Of a stretch of 64,000 nt of DNA, positions 54,238-63,254 are shown in pieces. Position numbers and translations under genes: made by a program. The stretch spans positions 558,001-622,000 of the forward strand of contig NC_063435.1 of the NCBI RefSeq assembly GCF_020379485.1. The letters run 5' to 3'. The stretch comes from Brassica napus. Its lineage: Eukaryota > Streptophyta > Magnoliopsida > Brassicales > Brassicaceae. Position 1 is the stretch's first letter. The number at the start of each line of letters is the position of its first letter. Under the pieces are notes generated by a model, which made no database searches, had not been told where the DNA came from, and saw only the letters and a list, made by a program, of their open reading frames with translations.

Positions 54238-56200
54238 ATGATTTCCCGGCGATATCTTCCGTCGTACAAGCTTCGTTTCTCGGCTGCTCGGAGTTTTCGA
54301 TCAGACGCGGCGCTCGAAGCCATATCCAACGCCCTTGAAGAGAAAGTCCCAAACTTGGTGCTATACAATTACCCTTCCTTCTCCGGCGCTTTCTCAGCTC
54401 TCTTCGCTCATCTCTACCACTCTCGCCTCCGCCTCCCCTCTCTCATCTTGCCCTTCTCTTCCGTCGTACCCTTCAGTGTCAAAGATCTCTCCTTGGAAGG
54501 GTTCGAGAGGTGTTACCTCCTCGATTTCATTCCTCCTAAAGACTTTGTCGCTACAAGAGATTGCGAGTATGTTTATTAACATTTTGTGTTTAAAGTTTAG
54601 ATCTTTAGAGTTTAATCTTCGATTTCTTTGTGGGGTTTTAGGATTATTTGTTTTGATCATCGAAAGTCAGCAGCTTCAAAGCTCGGCTCGGTGAAGAAGA
54701 GGTTTAAGGTTAATGTGGATGTTGACAAGAGTAGCTCAAAGGCTGTGTATGAATACTTCTCGAGTAAACTCGCATCTTCCGAGGTTAGTAAAGGATAATT
54801 GTAGTAATGATTTAGTAATGACTCTTGCTTTGATTGGTATCTAATGTGAACAGTGTTATGTGCTTTAGGGGGAATCTATCAGTTTGCTAGATGATGAAGA
54901 TAGAACTCGAGTTGAATCAGTTCTAGATTACATTGAAGATATTGATCTTAGACGATGGAGATTACCGGATATCAAGGCTTTCAGTTTTGGACTAAAGGAG
55001 TGGCGCTCAAAGGTTAACTGCATCACGAATCCGCACATGTACGAACAGGTTCGATGCTCTTTTCTAGGCCTGTGAGGTCGGTTAGATCGGGTTATTCGGT
55101 TCAGGTAGTTGGGTTTTTGGTTAATTCGGTTTTCGGTTAGTTTGGTTCACCCTAAATCTTAATGTTAACCCATCCGGTTCGGTTAGTTCGATTTTTGAAA
55201 AGCAAACCAAAGTTTTAGATTTTGGTTAGATTTTGTTAAAATTTCGTTTAAATTTTGGATAAATGCGGTTAGTTCGGTTATTTCTATGAGTTTGGTTCGA
55301 AATTTGGTTAGTTTGGTTACTTTGTTTCGGTTTTTTGGTATGGTTTGGGTATAATAATTTTTTTTTGAATGAAAATCAATTGCGAACCCAAAACAGGAGT
55401 TTTTTTAGAAAACCTACCGAATCGAACCAAACTTCTAAACGAACTTACCAAAAATTTTGTTCGGTTTGGTTCAAAATCGCAGGCCTAATTTGTTTCTTGA
55501 AATGTTGAGCATGTCCGTATATCATTTCTTAGTGGATCATTTTCATGTCTCTATGTTGTAGCTGTTGAGGATAAGTTCAGAGGACCTCATTGCTAATGGG
55601 AGCTCGTATTTTTCTTCCCGGCTTATCGATGCAAAGAGAGTGCTGAAGCAGAACAAAGCTTTCAAGATCAGATTGGGAAGAGGGTTTTACGGAGAATGCA
55701 TGGTACACCTTTGCATCGAACTCCTCTTGTTTCAAAAAGAATCATTGATTGAGTTGAACTTTTGTTTAATGTTATAGGCAATACGCGCAGATGGTAACCA
55801 TGAACTAAGCGATGAGCTAGGCAAGCTACTTAGTCTACAAAGTGCTGCAGCTGGTTTGAGGTAAATTTTTTAGTTTTCCTTATGAAGATTTGTGGATAGT
55901 TTAGTTAGTAAAGATCTCTTTTGAAAGTAGGCCAATAGGAGCTGTTACGTTCATGCAACGGAACAATCTCAAAATGTGCTTGAGAAGTACTGATGATACA
56001 ACCGATACATCTGAAGTTGCTAAGGTTTTTTTTTTTCAGAACCTGAGTGTAAGCTCTTTCTGGTATAGCGATTGGCTAGACTTATATGTTTTCAATGTTT
56101 TTGGTAAAAGGCTTATGGTGGAGGTGGAACTACTTGTTCAAGCTCGTTCATCATAAGAATGGATGAATATAATGAATGGACTGCAAAGAATCCAACATGA
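54238..56200 (+). CDS. DHH/DHHA1 phosphoesterase-like protein, divergent
   Basis: Seven exons: 54238-54566, 54642-54783, 54869-55048, 55562-55702, 55778-55860, 55931-56024 and 56111-56200. All are GT-AG and in phase, 1059 nt, 352 aa. By order it corresponds to Arabidopsis AT5G09580, annotated as unknown in my recollection. I see the skeleton of a DHH-family hydrolase. A beta strand LVLYNYPSFSGAFSAL (about 40-55) stands where HxDxDG normally is. LLDFIPP (D96) matches motif II, and FDHRKSA (114-120) stands where DHH occurs. A C-terminal DHHA1-like end has GAVTFMQRNNLKMCLRS, then AYGGGGTTCSSSFI (324-337), matching the GGGG-x-A-GF substrate-binding signature. The first 22 residues lack acidic residues and are rich in Arg and Ser, suggesting an organellar presequence. 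Loss of motif I acidic residues makes metal-dependent catalysis doubtful. Assignment is by motif reading only. Confidence 0.75.
55065..55487. repeat. GGTTCGG-rich inverted-repeat element in intron 3 of the DHH-like gene
   Basis: The element starts TAGGCCTG and ends CAGGCCTA. The ends are perfect inverted repeats, and the outer TA could be a target duplication. The left part consists of degenerate GGTTCGGTTAGTT repeats; the right end has the complementary ACCGAATCGAACC. Almost the whole enlarged intron (55049-55561) is this element. A related one lies in the HSC70 gene. It looks like a miniature inverted-repeat transposon with an internal expanding repeat. Confidence 0.65.
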
Positions 56201-56665
56201 GAGAGAACACACACTCAGTCGTCAGCGAGACCAATCTCAAAGCTCGTGTCTCTGACCTTTTCGCGCAAAGGGCTGATCAAGTTATAACTGGCTGATGAAG
56301 GAGAGAAGAACTTGAGTAGCTTTTTTTTCTCTTGAACCGGTTTTGCTACCCTTAACCGACCTTACATTTCGGTTCAGTTTTTGGTTTTTTACGGTTTTGT
56401 GTTGTATTTTTATTTCGACTACTCGATGTGTTAAAACGATGTCGTTTCCTAAAGCTTCGTGTACATTTTTGTAACCGATCATTTTTTTTATCATCGTCGA
56501 CGTCGAGAAGCATCACCGCCTAGAACCTTCTCTCTTTCTCTATAAATAGAAACTTTCATACCTTCTAAAACCCTAAACCCTTAATCGGACTAAGACGCAT
56601 ATTCATCGCACCATTTCGTATCTTCCTAACCGAATCAATCGCATCGTGAACTTCACTTCAAAACC
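56201..56665 (+). promoter_or_regulatory. HSC70 promoter and 5' leader
   Basis: The region between the DHH-like stop and the HSC70 ATG. TATAAATAG at 56541-56549 is a good TATA box about 120 bp before the ATG. A telo-box-type AAACCCTAAACCC lies at about 56568-56580. AGAACCTTCT at 56522-56531 is one inverted pair of heat-shock-element pentamers (nGAAnnTTCn); a third unit is not clear, so heat regulation is uncertain. Confidence 0.6.
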
Positions 56666-59600
56666 ATGGCTACCGCCGCTCTCCTCCGCTCGATGCGACG
56701 CCGCGAAGTCGCTTCCACTCCTTTCTCAGCTTTCAAATGCGTAAGTCTTCACGGATCTGTGGCTCGAGTGAAAAGACTATGTGATCTGAACTTCACTTAT
56801 TGCAATCTTACCTGATCTGATCAAATTTTTGTTGCAGCTTTCGCGCAGCGAGAAAACGTCATCGAACAGCTCTTATCATGCTCAGAATTGGAGAAGCTTC
56901 TCAAGAGCATTTAGGTATTCATTGATCTCTCCATCTATTCGCTAACACCAAGATCTCTCGCTGTGTTTCTGCTCAAAAGTTTTTCTTTCTTCTAATTGAT
57001 TCAGCTCCAAGCCTGCGGGGAATGACGTCATCGGTATTGACTTGGGTACAACTAACTCCTGCGTTGCCGTTATGGAGGGGAAGGTATGAGACTGTTAATT
57101 AAATTGTATTACGGTTATATCTCGTTTAAACCGGTTAAGACCTTTTAGTTAAGAGTGTTGGTTACATTGTAACAGAATCATAACGAATAAACAGATTATC
57201 ATCTTCAGTGAGCTTGAGCTCGATCCCTTTTTGTTTATGTAGAATCCGGTTATATGTGGTTTAAACCGAATATTATTAAATTGTATTACGGTTATATGTG
57301 GTTTAAACCGGTTAAGACCTTTTAGTTAGAGTGTTGGTTACATCGTAACAGAATCATAATGAATAAAACAGATTATCATCTTCAGTCAGCTTGAGCTCGA
57401 TCTCTCTGGATCTAATAACTTTGTGTTTATGTAGAATCCGAAAGTCATTGAGAATGCCGAAGGCGCACGAACCACACCATCAGTTGTAGCATTCAACCCC
57501 AAAGGAGAGCTTCTCGTCGGCACACCAGCCAAGCGCCAAGCTGTGACCAATCCAACGAACACACTCTTCGGAACAAAGCGTTTGATCGGGAGAAAATTCG
57601 ACGATCCGCAAACGCAGAAAGAGATGAAAATGGTGCCTTACAAGATCGTGCGCGCGCCTAACGGCGACGCGTGGGTTGAAGCCAACGGTCAGCAGTATTC
57701 TCCTAGTCAGGTTGGAGCGTTTGTGCTGACGAAGATGAAAGAGACGGCCGAGGCTTACTTGGGGAAGTCTGTTAAGAAGGCTGTTGTGACGGTTCCGGCT
57801 TACTTTAATGATGCTCAGAGGCAGGCTACGAAAGATGCTGGTAGAATCGCTGGTTTGGATGTGGAGAGGATTATTAACGAGCCAACGGCTGCTGCGCTTT
57901 CGTATGGTATGACTAATAAGGAGGGTTTGATTGCTGTGTTTGATCTTGGTGGTGGGACGTTTGATGTTTCTGTTTTGGAGATTTCTAATGGGGTTTTCGA
58001 GGTAAGTGGTTTTGGTTTATCAGGTTTTGTTTGAGGATTGTTCTTGTTAGGCCTGCGGGTTCGGATAGTTCGGTTCGGATAGTTCGGTTTGGATAAAATT
58101 TTGCCGGATTTAACCGCATTGGTTTGGTTTTCAAAAAGTTTTATCGAAGTTTTCGATTTTACGGTTCGTTCGGTTAATTTTTTTGGTTTAAATTGAATAA
58201 AATCCAAAAAGTTCAGTTAATTTTGGTTAGTTTGATTATTTCGGTTCGGATTTTGGTTAGGTAGTTCGGTTCGGAATTTGAACTTTTTTTAAAGAAAACC
58301 GAACTAACCAATTATCTAGCCGGAAAATGAATTTTTTTAATCGGAAATTTCTGTTTTGCGGTTAGTTCGGTTAAACTTTTTGTTTAAATTGAATAAAATT
58401 CGAAAAATTTCGGTTATTCTGGTTCGGATTTATGATAGTTTATTTCGGTTAGTTTGGTTATTTCGATTTTGGTTAGTTCGTTCGGAATTTCAGATAATAT
58501 TGGTACTGTTTGAATTTTTGTCATTTTAGAAAACCGAACTAACCGATTACTTTGCCGGAAAATTGATTTTTTTTGTTACCGAACTTTCCAACCAAAATAA
58601 TCGGCAAGTTTGGTTCGGTTAAAAATCTCAGCCGTAGTTATTAAAATTGATTTTCTCTTTTCAGGTGAAAGCCACAAATGGTGATACCTTCTTGGGAGGA
58701 GAGGATTTTGATAATGCTCTGTTAGACTTCTTGGTAAATGAGTTCAAGACCAGTGAGGGTATCGACCTCGCAAAAGACAGACTCGCTCTGCAGAGGCTTC
58801 GAGAAGCTGCTGAGAAGGCCAAGATTGAGCTATCATCAACTTCTCAAACCGAAATCAATCTGCCATTTATCACAGCTGATGCATCTGGAGCAAAGCATTT
58901 CAACATCACCCTAACAAGGTCAAAGTTCGAAACTCTGGTGAACAACTTGATCGAGAGGACCCGTGACCCTTGCAAGAACTGTCTCAAGGATGCTGGTATA
59001 AGTGCTAAGGAAGTTGATGAGGTTCTTCTCGTTGGAGGAATGACACGTGTTCCTAAGGTACAGAGTGTTGTTGCGGAGATCTTTGGGAAGACTCCTAGCA
59101 AAGGTGTTAACCCTGATGAGGCTGTTGCTATGGGAGCTGCGCTTCAAGGTGGTATCCTCCGTGGTGATGTTAAAGAGTTGCTGCTTCTAGATGTGACGCC
59201 TCTGTCGCTTGGTATTGAAACACTTGGTGGTGTCTTTACAAGGTTGATTGGCCGAAACACAACCATCCCCACGAAGAAGAGTCAGGTATGCTTGCAAAGT
59301 CATTCCTCATTGCAATGATTCCTACATTGGTTACACTCTTATAAGTTAAGTCTCAATTTTGATTCGCTGTGTCTTGAAGGTGTTTTCAACTGCAGCAGAC
59401 AATCAGACACAAGTTGGGATCAAAGTGCTTCAAGGAGAGCGTGAGATGGCATCAGACAACAAGCTCTTGGGAGAATTCGATCTAGTGGGCATTCCACCAT
59501 CACCAAGAGGCATCCCTCAGATAGAAGTAACATTCGACATCGATGCGAACGGCATTGTCACTGTCTCTGCCAAGGACAAGACGACAGGTAAGGAGCAACA

Positions 59601-60003
59601 GATCACAATCCGATCATCTGGTGGACTCTCAGAGGATGATATCCAGAAGATGGTGAGAGACGCAGAGTTGCACGCTCAGAAAGACAAAGAAAGAAAGGAC
59701 TTGATCGATACCAAGAACACAGCGGACACAACGATTTACAGCATAGAGAAGAGTCTTGGTGAGTACAGAGAGAAGATCCCTAGTGAAGTCGCCAAGGAGA
59801 TTGAAGATGCTGTGGCGGATCTAAGGAGCGCTTCGGCTGGAGATGATGTCAATGAGATTAAGGCTAAGATCGATGCGGCGAACAAAGCTGTTTCGAAGAT
59901 AGGAGAGCATATGTCTGGTGGAGGTTCTGCACCAGGAGGAGGAGCAACTCAGGGAGGGAGTGAGCAGACTCCAGAGGCTGACTACGAGGAAGTGAAGAAG
60001 TGA
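56666..60003 (+). CDS. HSC70-5: Mitochondrial heat shock cognate 70 (mtHSC70)
   Basis: Matrix DnaK-type chaperone for protein import and folding. Six exons: 56666-56740, 56838-56914, 57005-57083, 57435-58001, 58665-59285 and 59380-60003 (2043 nt, 680 aa). A presequence of about 50 residues ([17 protein letters not shown]...) is rich in Arg, Ser and Ala. Nucleotide-binding domain marks follow: [16 protein letters not shown] (from residue 59), [30 protein letters not shown] and [15 protein letters not shown]. The interdomain linker [21 protein letters not shown] precedes the substrate-binding domain, and the C-terminus is Gly-rich and ends [10 protein letters not shown]. These are features of mitochondrial, not cytosolic, HSP70 (no EEVD end). 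The order match is Arabidopsis AT5G09590. Introns 3 and 4 are enlarged, by a tandem duplication and by a repeat element respectively. Confidence 0.97.
57084..57434 (+). repeat. Tandem duplication inside HSC70 intron 3
   Basis: A block of about 190 bp is present twice. ATTAAATTGTATTACGGTTA, then TTTAAACCGGTTAAGACC, GTTGGTTACAT, CAGATTATCATCTTCAGT and GTTTATGTAGAATCC recur in the same order. The first copy ends with a duplicated 3' splice-site context at about 57233-57247, 192 bp before the true acceptor at 57433-57434. Use of the upstream copy would add intron sequence and soon meet a stop. Confidence 0.85.
58048..58636. repeat. GGTTCGG-rich inverted-repeat element in HSC70 intron 4
   Basis: Starts TAGGCCTGCGGG and ends CTCAGCCGTA, imperfect inverted ends like those of the element in the DHH-like gene. 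The interior is a degenerate GGTTAGTTCGGTT minisatellite on the plus strand, with complementary blocks such as AAAACCGAACTAACC at about 58295 and again at about 58530, each followed by CCGGAAAAT. It fills most of the 663-bp intron. The internal duplication of the AACCGAACTAACCG-GCCGGAAAA block suggests growth after insertion. Confidence 0.6.
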
Positions 60004-60283
60004 AGAGTGCGACTAAATCTTCATCTGGGTTAAGAAGTTAGATTAGATCATGGTTGGGTTCGATGCAACTTGTCATAAAAACAGGGAGCAGTGGATCTGT
60101 TCCTGTAATAAGTTGTTTCTGTGGCGAACAAAACTTAATGCTCCTCTCTCTGCTATAAAACCTTTTTGTTATATAAGAGAAACGTTTCAAAATTTCATTC
60201 TCTGTTCCTCTGCTGCCTATACCAAATCATGTAGAGGAAGAAGAAAGAAAAGAGCTTTTGACTATGTGTCTTTTTCTTTATAG
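60004..60283. other. HSC70 3' UTR and downstream
   Basis: Non-coding. It holds the expected HSC70 3' UTR. Near 60250 the sequence AAGAGCTTTTGACTATG vaguely resembles the end of HSC70 exon 2, just before a clear copy of exon 3. Confidence 0.4.
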
Positions 60284-60366
60284 ATCGAAACCTGGTGTGA
60301 ATGACACTGCTGGGTCTAGTTTGGGAACTACCAACACAAGCAATGCCGTTATAGAGGAGAAAGAGG
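60284..60366 (+). pseudogene. Decayed copy of HSC70 exon 3
   Basis: 83 bp resembling HSC70 exon 3 (57005-57083, 79 bp). It reads SKPGVNDTAGSSLGTTN... against [17 protein letters not shown]... in the real exon, then NAVIEEKE against VAVMEGK. It is preceded by an acceptor-like TTTATAG and followed by GTATGATG, compared with GTATGAG after the true exon. The phosphate-binding D and the rest of the chaperone are absent, so it cannot encode a functional HSP70. It looks like the remnant of a tandem gene or segment duplication. Confidence 0.75.
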
Positions 60367-61246
60367 TATGATGACATTGCCCACACTTTGATTTTTTTTT
60401 TTTCATTTTAAATGTATAAGAGTAGCTTAACTTATGCTTGGTTTAGGCTGCCAAAGTCTCCAATAAGAGTTTCTTTGAGATGAACAAAGAGTAATAATGG
60501 AGAGGAGAATCGTTTTTTCAAACTCTCATTGTCTTTGAGAAAGTAAGATCTAACTTTTTGTTTTGGTGTTAGGCTTTTTGAAGGCTATGTTTGTTTGCTT
60601 CTTTTTTTCTTTGTTCTTAGATCATATCGAAGGTGTTGAAATTTGGATGTAATAAATTTTATTCCCTGCTGCCACTTTTAGTTCTCCTCTTACAAGTGTG
60701 CTTCATAAAATTCCATCTTTCACTATAGCAAACAGATCCATTTTCTTCGGATTAATATGCAACATGCACTTACTTTATCAAACAAAATAATTAGACATGG
60801 AGTATAAGAAGAAACAGAGTTGCTTATGCTTACGTGGGGGAAGACTTGTCAAGATAAATATAAAATAGAATGGGTGTGTTGTCTTCTTCTTCTATGCAGT
60901 CACATAGATTAAGGTTTGAATTGATGACGGTTATGCTCGTGAGAGAATTGTTGGTTACAATAAGACAAATTGTAATTTAGTTATTATCAGCTTGTTAAAA
61001 GATAAGACAAACGAGAGAAAAACGAAGAACAGACAGACCAAACAAAACGGTCCAACCGGTCCGGTTAACAAAACACTGAAAAAGGCGCCAACACGCTTGT
61101 TACGTAAACGGTAGCCACGTTTCGAGCACTGCGTTTGCTAATTTGTCTTCACTGAAATTCGCAGTGTTCTTTCTTCGCATTTCGGTTTATGTTTCGTTGA
61201 GCTACTGATTTGCATGCAAGGCTAGTGACACTAAGAAGCGGAGAAA
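60367..61246. other. Intergenic, HSC70 remnant to SCPL gene
   Basis: Mostly non-coding. At 60446-60496, following TTTAG, a short open stretch resembles another degraded exon weakly. GGTCCAACCGGTCCGGTTAAC at about 61049-61069 is a small GC-rich patch upstream of the SCPL gene. No complete gene was recognised. Confidence 0.4.
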
Positions 61247-61615
61247 ATGAGAAATATTTACTTTCTAGTCTTATTTCTGTTGAGCATCTTGATCTCCATA
61301 CATGCTTCTTTGCATGTGAAGTATCTTCCTGGTCTTGAAGGTCCTCTTCCTTTTGAGCTCGAGACAGGGTAAAATGAAGTCCATCTCTTCACTTCAATTT
61401 GTTATAAAAAAATCCTTAATCTAAGACATGTCTCTTTCTTCTTTGCTGCATGTGGTTTTATATAATAAGGTATGTGAGTGTTGGTGAATCTGGAGATGTT
61501 GAGCTCTTCTACTACTTTGTGAAATCAGAGAGAAATCCAGATAAAGATCCTCTCATGATTTGGCTCACTGGTGGGCCTGGATGCAGCTCCATTTGTGCTT
61601 TACTCTTTGGAAATG

Positions 61616-62616
61616 GTAAACAAATCTTTTTTTTTTAATTGTATTTAATGAGTCCTAACTAACTAGTTTACTTGGTGCATGTGTTGTGTGATTTCGTGTT
61701 TCTGATTAGGGATCCCATCTTGAAACTATATTTTAAGGCCTACTGGCCTAATTAAACACATCTAATTGATATGCATGTCTTCAGTATTAAATAGCTTAAT
61801 TGCATGTGTGGTGTGATTCTCTTATGTTTTAAGGGTTAGGACAAGTGTAACTAATGCATGCGTTCTGTAAAAAATAGTTTAGTTGCATGCAGTACCGTGC
61901 AAACGTTTTCGGAAGTCCGACGCGAGTTCAAAAATATATTTTACATGATATATTTTTAATAATATATATATATAACTCTCAAAAATTTTAAATTATTACA
62001 TAAACGTTTTTTAAATTTTTTTCATCAAAATTTTATAAAATAAAATTTTTAAATCATGAACAAAAAGTATGAATTTGTAATATAAATACAAAGATATAAA
62101 TTTTTGATTAAAATGTTGATAGCTGTAAAAAATGTAAATCTTAACATTTAAATTAACTATAGTAAAATATATATTGAAAATATTATATTTTCTTTATCAA
62201 ATTCTCATAAATATATAAAATAAATCTAACTCATAGCATATAAAAGAAAAGACCAATGTGATCAAATATTTACAGTTTTTTAGAAGTCGAATCTTTATAG
62301 TTTTATTTAAAATATAGCAAAAATAATCACAAACCTAGTTAATTTAAACAGAAGTCCAATTTAAATTCAAATAAAAATAAAAATCTAACTAAGAGAATAT
62401 GTTAACTACCGTGTAAAAGTATTTGTTTTTGTAATTTGGAGCCCTAAAATTTCTATAAAATTTAGGGCCTCTCTTGTTGCATGTGTTGTGTGATTTTTAT
62501 AATGTTTGGAGGGTTAAGACGAGTCTAATTAATGCATGTGTTCTGTGATATATAATTTAGTTTATGCATGTGTAATGTGTTGTGTGATTTTTATTAATTT
62601 TAAATGTTTTTCTCAG
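61616..62616. repeat. Enlarged SCPL intron 2 with direct repeats flanking an AT-rich block
   Basis: A stretch of about 90 bp occurs twice, at about 61802-61890 and 62478-62572. Both copies contain GCATGTGT-GTGTGATT, AGGGTTA-GAC-AGT, AATGCATG and GTTCTGT. Between them lie about 590 bp of very AT-rich sequence bounded by GTTGCATG on both sides. Near its right end GAGCCCTAAAATTT and AAATTTAGGGCCTC form a small palindrome (about 62439-62473). It is probably a decayed insertion; no class is assignable. Confidence 0.5.
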
Positions 62617-62880
62617 GTCCATTGGCATTTAAAGGGGATGTGTATAATGGGACAGTGCCTCCTTTAGAGCTAACATCTTATTCTTGGACAAAGGCGAGAG
62701 ATTAATTACCAATTTTATAATGCTTTCCTCTGTAATACCAACATCTTGCTTCTAAAGAGAATGTGTATATGTATACTCAATTTTTTTTCAGGTGGCTAAC
62801 ATTTTATATTTGGAATCTCCTGCTGGTTCTGGATATTCTTATGCCAAAACTCGGCGTGCTGCTGAGACGAGCGACACCAA

Positions 62881-63254
62881 ACAACTATTAGAGATAAATG
62901 TCCCACATCGGATATTGGAAGGGATTCTTAGCAATATATAAGATGGATGAGTCACTCCACTTAGCACCAATTGGTTTTAGGTTGGAAGCCCATCTAGCTT
63001 AACATGGTATCAGAGCCCGATCCACGCAGTCCAATCCGATCCATTATCGATCCAGCCCAAAGTTGGCCCATCGATCTTTGCCCGAACATTCCGAGATTGA
63101 CGCTCAAAGAGCCATCATCTCGAGGAGGCGTATTAGGGATAAATGTCCCACATCGGATATTGGAAGGGATTCTTAGCAATATATAAGATGGATGAGTCAC
63201 TCCACTTAGCACCAATTGGTTTTAGATTGGAAGTCCATCTAGCTTAACAACAAC
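62881..63254 (+). mobile_element. TRIM retrotransposon (miniature LTR element) in SCPL exon 4
   Basis: The element is 62886-63249, 364 bp, with 5-bp target duplications ACAAC at 62881-62885 and 63250-63254. The 119-bp LTRs are 62886-63004 and 63131-63249; they start TATTAG(A/G)GATAAATGTCC and end AGCTTAACA, and I count 3 substitutions between them. TGGTATCAGAGC directly after the left LTR (63005-63016) is the initiator-tRNA-Met primer binding site. A purine tract CGAGGAGGCG (63121-63130) abuts the right LTR. There is no coding capacity, so it depended on another element for movement. The TGTCCCACATCGG segment is typical of plant TRIMs such as Katydid, recalled and not checked. The usual 5' TG of the LTR reads TA here in both copies. 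Confidence 0.95.

Noticed and set aside
60050..60386. Short open frames downstream of HSC70 on both strands
   Set aside because: They lie in the 3' UTR and the decayed exon copy, with no protein features beyond the HSC70 exon 3 similarity reported separately.
62994..63215. Open frames on both strands across the TRIM
   Set aside because: TRIM elements do not encode proteins; these frames consist of LTR, primer-binding-site and internal non-coding sequence.
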